Shown in pieces: positions 1 to 10,190 of a DNA stretch of 64,000 bases (the first letter of the stretch is position 1; every line of letters starts with the position of its first letter). A model generated the notes under the pieces. It saw only the letters and a list, made by a program, of their open reading frames with translations, was not told the origin of the DNA and made no database searches. A program made the translations under genes and the position numbers. The stretch covers positions 29,864,501 to 29,928,500 of the forward strand of contig CP136890.1 of NCBI GenBank assembly GCA_034359265.1. The letters are read 5' to 3'. This stretch comes from Canna indica (taxonomy: Eukaryota > Streptophyta > Magnoliopsida > Zingiberales > Cannaceae).

Positions 1-2363
1 TATCATCATTCGTGTAATACTCTTCTTCTTGTTCTTTAATATCGGAATCTTGAAATTCTTCTACGTCTCCCTCATCATCATTCTGTCCTTCCTCAACTTC
101 ATTATCATCGTCATCAACGTATTCTATTTCCAATTGAACTAACTTTGTGTCATCATCCTCGAGTATTGGACTAACTCATTCCACTTCAGAAGGATCTTCT
201 TCTTGATAGAAGTCATTTGCTGGCTCATTCTCTCCAACTATCGGGTCAATTTTTCCTCTGGCTTTAGTCTTACAGACTACACACTATTATGTCCTATCTT
301 TCTTTCAAGATGGATACTGCATATAATATACTTGTTCAGCTTGATATGCTAATATAAATGGCTCATTTGAAGCCAATTTTGATTTGTAATTGACCTCGAC
401 CAGGTGTTTATACTTTGGATGAACTCTCATGCCCCTATCGCTTGTATCGAACCAATGACATTTAAAAAGGGCAACTGATTTACATCCGAAAAATTGCAAT
501 TTTATGACTTCTTCCAATAGTCCGTAAAAGTCAACATCACATTCAGCATACGTTGTCCCTTTGACGCAAACCCCTACATTCATAGTCTTTTTTTTAGATG
601 AATATTCAAGTGTGTGAAATGTATATCCATTAACAAAATAACCATTATAACACTGTACAAGTCGTGCCGGTCCGCTAGCAAACTCAAAGATTTGGTTATC
701 TATTTCGCCTATGTGTTCTGTGCTATAAGCTTGAAACCAATTAGGGAACTCACGATTTCGTAATCTTTTTTGTAGACGGACGAGAACCCAAAAGTAATCT
801 CTGGAAGCAATTGAACACGTGCTAACATCTGTTCACCCGACAACATCGGTGGTAGCTCATCTCTTTCAACTCTACCCTTGGTAAATTTGTCACAATTCCT
901 TCGATACTGATGGTTAGACGGTAGGAACCGACGATGACAATCAAAGAAGGAAATTTTCCGACCGTTCTCAAGACTGAAGGATTTTGAGTGTTCCAAGCAA
1001 TACGGGCAAGAGAGTCGCCTATGTGTGCTCCAACCAGATAACATGCCATAGGCTGGGAAATCATTGATTGTCCATAATATAGCAGCTCGTAAAGTGAAGT
1101 TTTACTTCCGGTGACAATCATAAGTGACAACTTCCTCAACCCATAATGTTTTTAGTTCATCAATTAGGGGACGAAGAAACACGTCAATTTCTTTACGAGG
1201 ACCCCTAGGACCCGGAATAATCATCGAAAGATAGATAAATTCATCTTTCATACACATTGAGGGCAGCAAATTATAAATTGTTAACAGCACTGGCCATACT
1301 GAATACGGAGTTGCCGAATTACCAAACAGATTAAAACCATCCGTGCACAATCCCAACTTGATATTTTTAGTATTCCTAGAAAATGAAGGATAACATCTAT
1401 CCAAATATTTCCATGCTTCACTATCGGATGGATGAGTCATTACTGTATCATCACGACTTCTTGCATGCCAACTCATATAGGGGGTAGTCTTTTCCGACAT
1501 GAATAACCTTTGAAGCTTCGGTGTCAATGAAAAATATCAAAGCACCTTAAATGAGATATTTTTTTGTCGAACGATTTCTTCTCCTTGTAACGAGGATGTT
1601 CACATACCGGGCATTGCTCTAACTGTGCATTTTCTTTATAATATAAAATGCAGTTATTTGGGTACGCGGGTATCTTTTTGTACCCAAGCCCTAATTTCCT
1701 CATCAACTATTTTGTCTTATAAAAGGTTGGCTCAAATTTGTTATCTGGAGGTAGAATACCATTGATAAAGTCTGCAATCCGATCAAACGCAACCCCGCTG
1801 ATATTACAATTGGACTTGATGTTCAGGAGTTGTGTCATTGCCGAAAATCTTGTATAATTAGGACAATTCTCATACAAAGGTTCATCGACAGCTTTCAACA
1901 TCTCGTAAAATTCTGCAGCCTCCTTATTCGACAATTCAATCTGTATCGCAGGTTGTTCTTCAGTGACTTCAACTGTCATACTATTCGGTGGCACTACCAT
2001 CTCAATAACTGACTCAATATTATCATTTAAATGGAATTGTCCTCCAAGACTATCCAGAATCATTATTCTATAAGGATTAGGTGGATTGGAGGAAGAAACA
2101 CCAGTAGAAAAAGATTCACCATGAGTTTGGACAATAGGATTGCTCGACGTCCCGACTTGACGTGACTCCCCGTGATAATTCCATAGAAAATATCTTGTTG
2201 TGAATCCTTTTGTATACAGATGCATTGTGACAGTTTCTCGATCCAAAAATCTTATGTTCGAACATTTTCGGCACAGACATCGAATTTTATCACCACTAAG
2301 GAATTTTTCATTCAAGTAGGCGAAATTTAAGAAGTAAGTTACGCCTACTCGAAATTCATCCAT
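1..2363 (-). pseudogene. CACTA-1 tnp2-family transposase, broken and internally deleted
   Basis: Translated from 2363 leftward, the sequence starts with a Cys-rich transposase-associated domain (CRCLCRKC near residue 30, then RFLDRETVTMHLY). The tnp2 catalytic region follows across 1524-1706 and 1102-1527 (MSWHARSRDDTVMTHPSDSE, LGLCTDGFNLFG). After a join near 820, the DUF4216 domain (MNVGVCVKGTTYAECDVDFY) occupies 305-583, and a run of Asp/Glu codons fills about 1-240. The reading frame changes at about 1706, 1524, 1100 and 820. Compared with the related copy at 40196-43677, about 1.1 kb coding for the end of the tnp2 region and DUF4218 is missing at the join. The usual start region has an in-frame stop near 2385. 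The family cuts and joins element ends in the nucleus; this copy cannot encode a whole enzyme. Confidence 0.85.
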
Positions 2364-2509
2364 TATAGCTCCACGATGAATTCGTCAGTACATCCAACTT
2401 TGATCGCCCGAGATTTTCTGTCAAAAAGTTTGTAATGTCTTTAGGTAATGTCTTTAGGTGGGATATTTCTATTCCATTCGAGATTCAAGTTATTCATTTT
2501 GCACTTAAT

Positions 2510-2652
2510 ATTTCTTTTAGTCATTAATTTCATTCTAAATTTCGGCAGCATCTCCCTATAGTTCTCTGAATACATATATCATCTGGGCGCGTATCGGAGA
2601 ACAAGAGAGATACAAGCCAAAATTTAAAAATGAATAATGACTAAAAAAAAAA
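2510..2652. repeat. Long imperfect hairpin upstream of the CACTA-1 transposase
   Basis: The left arm (about 2510-2565, containing AAATTTCGGCAGCATCTC) pairs with the right arm (about 2598-2652) around a loop that includes CATCTGGGCGCG. Equivalent hairpins with better-preserved arms lie at 43777-43911 and 48313-48449, at the same distance from the transposase start. The position suggests the leader or promoter region of the transposase. Its role is unknown. Confidence 0.8.
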
Positions 2653-2869
2653 CTAAGTGCAATATAAATAACTATGTTCCCAAATTATCCAATCAGGGAC
2701 AATTCAAGGGTACGTTGTACGTTGTATAAAAAATTATTAACTTCGTTTACACGAACATATACAACCCCCGAATGGATCTAAGATTTTGCAAAATTAAAAC
2801 TTGACTCGTCGATGCGTACGTGAAACGTATCAACTCGTGTTGATTTTTTTCTAAATTTATGGATGCCGG

Positions 2870-3030
2870 TGCGAGTCCATAGTGGGCGATTCCGCGCGAG
2901 TCCAAAGTGGACGATTCCGGCACGAGTCCATCCATTATGGACGATTCCGACGCAAGTCCACCATGGACGATTTGACCACGAGTCCAAAGTGAACGATTCT
3001 GGCGCGAGTCCTCAATGAACGATTCCATTA
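2870..3030. repeat. Degenerate tandem repeat of about 30 bp in the CACTA-1 leader
   Basis: Five to six units follow the pattern GTGGACGATTCCGGCGCGAGTCC, with spacing near 30 bp and many point differences. Units are visible between 2872 and 3020. Related arrays occupy the same place in both other CACTA elements (about 44120-44262 and 48668-48866). The short open frames through it are by-products of a repeat length divisible by three. Confidence 0.75.
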
Positions 3031-3599
3031 ATACTAATTAATTAATATTAAACTAATTTCATTAATTAACCTAAAAATAATTAAACCTTAATCAACATTA
3101 ACCATTAGTTAATATTAATCAAACTAATTACCTAATTAACTATTAATTTCTAATAATTAATAATAAAAATTTAAAAAAAATGATTTAATTAAATCCTAAT
3201 CAAACTGTGATTACCCTAATCACAATTTGATTAGGGGTTAGTTAAACCCTAATCAAGTAATTGAGTAGGGTTTAATTAACCCTAATCAATCAAGCACCAA
3301 CAGTAGCCGGCATCACTATCGGCTATTGTCTCCATTGGGGCCGATGGTAATCGGACCCAAATCATGGCGCCGACATTTAGACGTTGGCGCGTAGAGGGCC
3401 GGCCGGGTCGACATCGGTACTAAGGGTGCGGCGGTATTAAACAGGCGAGAGAGGAGGAGGAGATGCATACCATAAAGGAGAGGGTCACCGGCGGTGACTG
3501 ACGGGGGCGGCAACAGGCAGCGACGGACGGCGGCGGCGGCAACAGGCGACAGCGGCGAGCAGAGAAGAAAGAGGAAGAAGAGGAAGAAAGAGGAAGGGT

Positions 3600-4136
3600 C
3601 GGGCGCGAACGCAAATAAAAAGGATTTTCACCGACGGCTCGAAAACTATCGAAACACCGTGGATTTATAATTTTATTATCACCGACAGCTCTCATAGCCG
3701 TCGGTGAAGAGTGTTTTAATATTCGCCGGATGCGTTCGTGGCATTAATTAAAAAGCGACGGCCGCTTACAACCGTGGCTAATGACTTATTCATATCACCG
3801 ATAGTGGTATCCAGCCGTCGCTAATAACTTATTTTATTTCGCGCCCCGTGTGCGCCATCAACTATGAGCGACGGCTATATTTGAGCATATACGAGCCGCG
3901 ACTGATTTGGTTATTCACATCACCAACGGCTCTAGCGCCCCCGCGAAGCCGTGGCTAATAATTTATTTTATTTCGCACCCCTTGCGCGCCATAAACTATG
4001 AGCGACAGCTCTGTTTGGCCGTATGTGAGCCGCGACTGATTTGGTTACATCAACCACGGCTTCTGTGGCCGACGCAAAGTCGTGAATTATTCTGACGGCC
4101 CTGGCGGCCGTCGATGATCCCCGTAGCTGATGTGGT
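3600..4136. repeat. Subterminal repeats of CACTA-1
   Basis: The motif CACCGACGGCT and its complement AGCCGTCGGTGA recur in both orientations (3628, 3673, 3697), with variants such as GAGCGACGGCT and GCCGTGGCTAAT. A block of about 130 bp with CGCGCC..AACTATGAGCGAC is present twice (about 3815-3935 and 3945-4060). Subterminal repeats of this kind are the binding sites of the accessory TnpA protein in characterised CACTA elements. Binding here is inferred. Confidence 0.8.
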
Positions 4137-4153
4137 ATATTCTAGTAGTGTGG

Positions 4154-4645
4154 GAGAGAGAAATTTCCAGATCCGAATTTTGGGAGTCAAAATTGCCAAA
4201 ATCGAAATTTAGTAAATTTGATACCCATTTTACCCTTGGGCCATTGGTTAAAAATTAAAACAAATACATAAAAAAAATAATAATAATAATTTTAATTTAT
4301 ATAAAAAATTATAATAAAAATGAGGTGTTGTAGTCTAAAAAATATATTTTCAAACTCTTTAACGATGTGTTATAGAGATTTTTGCACAAAGTCTATAAAA
4401 TTAAATTTAAATTAAAAATTATGAAATATTTTAATAAAAAATATTTTTTGGAACCACAACCCATCTTTTTGTATTTTAAAAAAAGATATTTCATTAATTT
4501 TTTAAAAAAATTATAAATCTATTATAGACTTTGGGCAAAAGTCTCTAATACATTAGAGTAATACTTTTGCCCAAAGTCTATAAAATTAAATTAAAATATT
4601 AAAATATTTAAAAAAAATTGTCCAAAATATTTGGATAGGCAATAG
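4154..4645. repeat. FB-1 left arm: AT-rich foldback repeat
   Basis: This arm (GAGAGAGAAATTTCC...TTTTACCC...) is the inverted partner of 8648-9196. The pairing includes CCGAATTTTG against CAAAATTCGG and CCCATTTTACCC against GGGTAAAATGGG. It also aligns, in the same order, with the left half of FB-2 (50011-50515). The outer 20 to 25 bp are missing because CACTA-1 inserted there. No coding capacity is visible. Confidence 0.8.
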
Positions 4646-4698
4646 CAGTGGCGGATCCAGAAAATTTTACTAGTGGGGGCAAATCAATACATAAAATT

Positions 4699-7059
4699 TT
4701 AAGTTGAAGACAATTTTGATAGTCGTCCTCGACGTGTCTTCATGTTTTGAAATCGTTGCATAATTTTTTCATTATCAATCTGATCAAATACTTCCTTTTC
4801 AATATATGTAATCAAACAATCATTCAACCATTCATCTCCCATGCGATTGCGTAGCTTATTTTTTATAAAATTCATAGTAGAAAAAATTCTTTCAACACTT
4901 GCTGTTGCCACAGGAAGAATCAAAGCCAACTTCAAAAGTAAATAAACCAATGGGTAGATTATATGCTTTCTTGTCTCAACTAGCTTTTCAGAAAGATCGG
5001 CGATCGTATTTAAGTTTAATTTTTTTTTATTAGAGCGAACATCTAAAATATAACTCTCAAGTTGATTATCTAAAATCATGAGATCTTCGGAGGAAAATTC
5101 AGATGGATAAAATTTAGCAAGCTGAATCAATTTTTGTTTATCAAATGAAACAAAACAATTTTTTGGACTCAAGCTTGCCACTGAAAGAAGTAATTCGGTA
5201 TTTATCTCTGTGAATCTATTGTTGAGTTCCTGAAGTTGTCTATCAATCACTTGGTAAAGTAACTCAATCTGATAATGATGTAAGTTTGATATTTTTTTCT
5301 TTTTACGTCTAGGTCATCCAGGAAGTAAAAACACATCATTCATATTTGGGATGATAATCTCATGCTTCTCACAAAATAGAGAAACTTCATCTAATAAAGT
5401 GTTCCATCCTTCATCTCTCATTAATTGTAATCGATTTTTTGATATTTTTACTAATGATATTGCATTCTCAATGTCTTGATCTTTTTTCTGTAGTGCTTGA
5501 GATAATTCATTAGTAATTCCTAAAATGTTTTTCATCAAGTGCAAAGTAAAAATAAATTCAAAAGATTGCATTGCATTTAACAAAGCACGTGCTTGACCTC
5601 TTTGATCTAAATTAGTGTCATCAGTTTCAATAATCTCAAGAACATCCATAGCAGATGAAAACATGTTAATCAAACTTAACAATGCTAAATAATATGATCC
5701 CCAACGAGTATCCCATGCTCTTTTAATTGTTGTTTCTTGATTTAATCCCCTCCCACTAGATATTTCACCATTTTCTAATGCTTCTATGAGTTTTTTTGTT
5801 TGACTATCTCGAAGAATTTCTTGTCGTTTAGGTGAACTTCTAACCATATTTGTTAAATTAGCAACCAAGGTGAAAAGACAAGCAACTTCAACATGTTTCT
5901 TTGCAACGGCTACAAGTGCCAGTTGTAATTGATGAGCAAAACAATGAACATAAAAGGCACACTCATTTTCCTTCAATATTAGACTTTTGAGATCATGAAA
6001 TTCACCTTGCATATTACTAGAACCATCGTAGCCTTGTCCACGTATTCTTGACATACTTAATTGATATTTTGCAAATAAAGATTCTAACGCGTTCATCATT
6101 GATATTGCAGTGGTACTATAAATATGAACAAGACCAAGAAAACGCTCAATTACATGTCCTTTTTTGTCAACATATCATAAAACAACTGACATCTGCTCCT
6201 TTATTAAAATGTCACGCGATTCGTCAATTAAAATAGCAAAAAAGTCACCACTAAGATCATCAATTATTGTTTTCGTTGTCTCACTAGCAGCACAATGTAC
6301 AATATCTTTCTGTATATCAGGTGCTATTAATTTTAAATTTCCACGAACATTTTTTAATACTTGATCAAATTTTTCATTGTGATTTGCAAGAAATTGAACA
6401 AGTTCAAGAAAGTTTCCTTGATTGTTTGAATCCTTTGACTCATCATGTCCTCGAAAAGCCAATCCCTGACGTAAGAGAAATCGAATACAATCAACCACTG
6501 CTGTCAAGTGAATTCGATACTCCTTATCCATTTGATAGGATTGCTTAGAAATGACATGTTCAATATGTTGTTTCTGATTCATTAATGCCTCACAATTTCT
6601 CCAGGCTTGATTATGGGCACTGTTTGGACTAACTCCAACATGAACAGCTAGTCTATCCTTTTTTTCCAATTTGTAAAACCTTCTACAGTAAATGCATCAC
6701 CACTACCTTGTTCTCCAGCTTCAGGTCTCATAAGATAACAACATAAACAAAAGGCTGCATTTTTTGATATACTATACTCTAACCAATTGCCAAACTCATT
6801 AAACCATTTAAGATTAAAACGTCTGAAGGAATTTCCAAATTTTGTTTTTGGAAAATCATGCTCTCTAGGTTGACATGGACCTTTTTGAAGATAAACTCTT
6901 CGAATTTCATCCCTTTGAAGATATTTTCATTCGTTTAGCCGGATCAGCCGGAAGGTTTTCTAAATCAACTTCTAAGTATGTTTTTTTATTTTGTGATTGT
7001 GTTTTATTTTCAGAAGTAGATTTATCATTTACTATCTTTCTTTTAAGGTATTTGTCCAT
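4699..7059 (-). pseudogene. hAT transposase (TTF zinc finger, DUF4371, hAT dimerisation domain), lightly broken
   Basis: From the start at 7059 the frame encodes a basic N-terminus, then a TTF-type zinc-finger region (RRFNLKWFNEFGNWLEYS, FCLCCYL) near 6690-6830. The DUF4371 region follows with the catalytic-core neighbourhood FAILIDESRD (about 6225) and GQGYDGSSNMQG (about 6030). The C-terminal dimerisation domain contains ASVERIFSTMNFIKNKLR (about 4850). The total of about 787 codons is close to full length for this family. The breaks are few: a frameshift near 6912, another in an A-run near 6660, and in-frame stops near 6172 and 5311. The long blocks 6669-6175, 6099-5314 and 5250-4699 all share one frame. 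The enzyme would act in the nucleus on the element ends; this copy is inactive as it stands. Confidence 0.87.
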
Positions 7060-7111
7060 GAAGTTAAATTTTTAAAAAGAAAGTGATATGTTAAATATCA
7101 GAGAACTACAA

Positions 7112-7118
<7 letters not shown>

Positions 7119-7142
<24 letters not shown>
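7119..7142. repeat. AT dinucleotide microsatellite
   Basis: About twelve AT units lie just upstream of the hAT transposase reading frame. It is a simple repeat with nothing else visible in it. Confidence 0.9.
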
Positions 7143-8494
7143 CAATCAATTTAATGAGCAAGAAAATAAAAACTTAATACTGATTAATTAATAAAGCTAA
7201 AAAAACTAATAATGAATAAAATAAAAATATCAGGCATACCACCCGAAGAAATTAATTAGTTGTGCATAAAATAAAAATACCGTGCGATGCAGGAGATTAC
7301 GAGTGAAGAAAAATACGATACTACAAGCCGCTACTCGTAGACGGTAGACTCCAAATGTTAGGATATGAAGCAGAACTGTAGAAGTGACAATTTATCCTTC
7401 AAAAAAGTAATAAGGAGCTTGTGAGTTTGAAAAGTAACATGGATTCTATGTGCATCAAAATAGTCATGAAAATTATATCATCCTAATTCCTAAAAGACTT
7501 TGCAACTGGCAGGAATGAAATTTCGATGAAATAAAAGCAACTTAACCTAACATGAAACAAAAGCAACTAAGCAATAATTAAAGCAAGTAATATTGATCCA
7601 AACAGATTACTTACAAATTAATGTTAAATGAATTAAAGCTAAATGAAATTTGAAATCAAAGTAAACAACTGAACCATAAAAGATAAATGAATTAAGGCTT
7701 TTGATAAGAAAAAATAAAGATCAATACTATTTGATTCTATTCACTTGCAAGAATACTGGTTCAGTGGTTCTTTAATTGGACATTTGGACACTATTTGATA
7801 CTGACAAATTAAGACCAAATGAAGTTTTGAAACAGAGTAAACAACAGAGAAGCTTTGCATTGAATCTGGGAAGAACTAAAGGATTGGGGAAAAAAGTAAA
7901 TTGAAGCTTTGCATTGAACCTGGGAAGAACAACTAAAGGTAACATAAAAATTGAAGCTCAGCATTCCAAAATTGATTACTGTGAAGTAAATTGATTCTCA
8001 AAAAATTGATTACCTGATGTCGTCGATGTTGTATGCGGCTTTGCCACTGGCGGCAGCAACACAACAAGGCTTCGGAAGACCAGGGGCGAGATGCCGAGTC
8101 GCCGAGAGTCCGAGACCACGAGAGGAAGAACTGAGAAGGCCAGAGAAAGTGAGCATTTGGCGGCTGCAACTTGCAGCAGCACCAAGCCACCGGTAGTCCG
8201 GCACCGCAACAGTTTGGCGCCTTGGCAACGGGCTGGCGACGGCGAGAGTTGATAGAATGACTGCTTCAGATTCGGAAGACCAGGGGTGAGAGAGAGAAGG
8301 TGCGGTGAGCATTTGAGGAGATTGCATATTGCTGCAGTCTTCAGCTTTTATTGGAGAGTGGTAGAGTGTCGAGTGCGGTGCGGACCGTTGGAGGCGTCGG
8401 GGCCGGCGGAAGACGAAGAAGACGAAGCATTCAGCGATCTGAGCGATGAGAGGGGCATAAATATTGCATTGTATCGGTGCCGAGATTGTTGAGA

Positions 8495-8647
8495 TGTTAA
8501 TAATATATATTATTTTTTTTAATTTCAGTGGGGGCCACTGCCCCCACCGCTCCCATGGTAAATCCACCATTGAATGCCAAGATATTAATAGTATATATAT
8601 ATTAATTCCAGTGGGGGCCACTGCCCCCACACTAAATCCGCCACTTG
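8495..8647. repeat. Duplicated right end of the hAT element
   Basis: The terminal block CAGTGGGGGCCACTGCCCCCAC, preceded by an AT-rich run, occurs twice, at about 8527 and 8609. The first copy ends in a degraded terminus (AAATCCACCATTG, to about 8573) and the second in the true terminus. Each block is itself a GC-rich palindrome. A tandem duplication of about 76 to 82 bp explains it. Confidence 0.75.
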
Positions 8648-9196
8648 ACTCTAGCGCATCTTTTTTATCACATATATTTTTTTAAAAAATTAAATTTTAT
8701 TTGTTATAATTAAAAAATTATTATAAACAAAAGTCTCTTACACATTAGAGACTTTTGTGCAAAATCTATAATAGCTTCATAATTTTTTTAAAAAATATTT
8801 GAATTCATGATATAATTTTTTAATGATGCAAAAGATCTATTATGATCTAAAAAAATATTTTACATCAAAATATTTCATAATTTTTAATTTAAATTTAAAT
8901 TTATAGACTTTGTGCAAAAATCTTTAATGTATTAGAGAGTTTGAAAATACATATCTTTTATACTCTAATATCTCATTTTTATCGTAAAAAATATTTTATA
9001 AATTTAAATTATATATATATATATGTATATATAAGTTTTGACCAAAGTCTCTAATCAATATCTAATTGATTAGAGACTTTGGCCCATGGGTAAAATGGGC
9101 ATCCAATCCATTAGGTTCCGATTTTATAAATTTTGATCCTCAAAATTCGGATTTAAAAATTTTCCTCTCTCAAAATTTGATTTTGAGAAATTGCTG
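8648..9196. repeat. FB-1 right arm: AT-rich foldback repeat
   Basis: This is the inverted complement of 4154-4645, and it aligns with the right half of FB-2. It ends in GATTTTGAGAAATTGCTG; FB-2 starts with CAGCGATTTACC, so the family terminus is about CAGCAATTT. Inside, AAAGTCTCTAAT..ATTAGAGACTTT motifs recur and form smaller palindromes. Confidence 0.8.
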
Positions 9197-10190
9197 AATA
9201 TATTATGTCTTGATGGCATTTAATATGCTTATGAAGATGATTTTAATATACATGTCATGGACTCATGGGTCAACTGTTAATCATGCTACTGTTTTGATTT
9301 TAGTTTGCATGTTGTCTTGTTTAATATGCATCTGTTTGATTAATATGGAATATTTTGTTTCGGTTTCATATTAATTTAAGTTTTTATGCATATTAATATT
9401 TAGCTAATAAATTTGATGTCATATTTAATGATACATTAGAATAATTAAATATTGCCACAACAATTTTAATTATAATAATGTATGGTGATTATAAATTCAT
9501 TTCACATTAGGTTCATGACATCAATAATTATAATTAATCATAGAATATAATAATTTAACCCTACCGGATGATTATTATATTTAAGTGATTAATTAGAATG
9601 AGATAAAAATATTTGTTAATAAAATGTATATATATTATTTATCTAGCTATGCACAGGTCTATAATTATATATATATAATTTCTAGTCTCATTATAAAGGT
9701 AGATAAATCATTATGGCAGTTGTTCAAACTTTATATGTTCCAAATTTTGATTCCTCCGACATCGCTCTTTTGAATGACGATAATCTCATCTCTTTAGTGT
9801 GTTTTGAATCTAATATGGTAAATGTCTCTTATAATACATGGTGGATTGATTCTGGCTCTACAGTCCATGTTGCCAATACCATGCAATGTTTCATAAATCA
9901 AAGGAATCCAACGAAAAGTGAAAGCTCCATCTATTCAGGATGTAAGAGTAGTTGGAACTTATAGACTTGTTCTTAGTTACTAAGATTTGTTTTAGTTTTC
10001 TAGAAATCTCATTGTTGTGTCAAAATTTTTCACTTGTGGATTTTACTTTAATTTCGTTGGAAACTTTGTGCATTTGTATAAAGATAAAATCCTTATTGGA
10101 AAGGCTAATTTGGAAGATGACATATTTAAACTCCATTTAAGTTCTTCCATTGATTATAGTCTTAACATTTGGTGGTTCATCCATTAAGAT
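9197..10190 (+). mobile_element. Ty1-copia retrotransposon fragment
   Basis: About 500 bp of AT-rich non-coding DNA leads into a protease to pre-integrase stretch (9713-10160), and no further domain follows. Gag, integrase, reverse transcriptase and LTRs are not recognisable. It is an old, truncated fragment. Confidence 0.6.
9713..10160 (+). pseudogene. Copia protease and pre-integrase fragment
   Basis: The open stretch from 9713 contains the aspartic-protease motif WWIDSGSTVHVANTMQCF (residues 45-62). Continuing with frame changes after 9955, the text reads like the segment between protease and integrase in copia polyproteins (VSKFFTCGFYFNF, LYKDKILIGKANLEDDIFKL). In intact elements this part processes the polyprotein inside virus-like particles. 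The sequence ends about 150 codons after the protease with no integrase zinc finger. Confidence 0.75.

Larger units (their letters stand above)
1..4150 (-). mobile_element. CACTA-1: CACTA (En/Spm-type) DNA transposon, left end outside the window
   Basis: The right terminus reads ATTCTAGTAGTG (ending at 4150), which is CACTACTAGAAT on the minus strand, the signature end of CACTA elements. The next three bases, TGG (4151-4153), are the presumed target duplication, but the partner lies outside the window. From the right end inward come subterminal repeats (about 3600-4136), a GC-rich leader, a short tandem repeat, a long hairpin (2510-2652), and then the tnp2-like transposase reading leftward from 2363 and off the window edge. 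The order matches the two CACTA elements at 35865-49645. The element sits in the left arm of foldback FB-1, so it is younger than that repeat. An internal deletion in the transposase makes it non-autonomous. Confidence 0.88.
4646..8647 (-). mobile_element. hAT transposon with a DUF4371/TTF-zinc-finger transposase, inserted in FB-1
   Basis: The left end CAGTGGCGGATCCAG and right end CTAAATCCGCCACTTG are inverted copies of each other and match hAT-type termini. The insertion splits FB-1: the uninterrupted copy FB-2 reads GATAGACTCTAGCAC at the equivalent place (about 50507-50521), so this was the empty site. A clean 8-bp target duplication is not obvious; the flanking bases are GGCAATAG on the left and ACTCTAGC on the right. 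The transposase reads leftward from 7059 to 4699. The 5' side (about 7900-8650) is GC-richer, as in a leader or first exon. Confidence 0.87.

Noticed and set aside
2747..3028. Small protein with repeated SRGIAHYGLAP-like units
   Set aside because: The pattern comes from translating a 30-bp tandem repeat; the frame is not conserved in the other CACTA copies.
3180..3300. Telomeric repeat tract
   Set aside because: CCCTAA words are scattered in AT-rich DNA and not in tandem, so this is not telomere sequence.
8010..8630. Separate gene encoded by the 206-codon minus-strand frame
   Set aside because: It lies inside the hAT element between its end and its transposase and shows no domain. It is more likely leader or first-exon sequence of the element.
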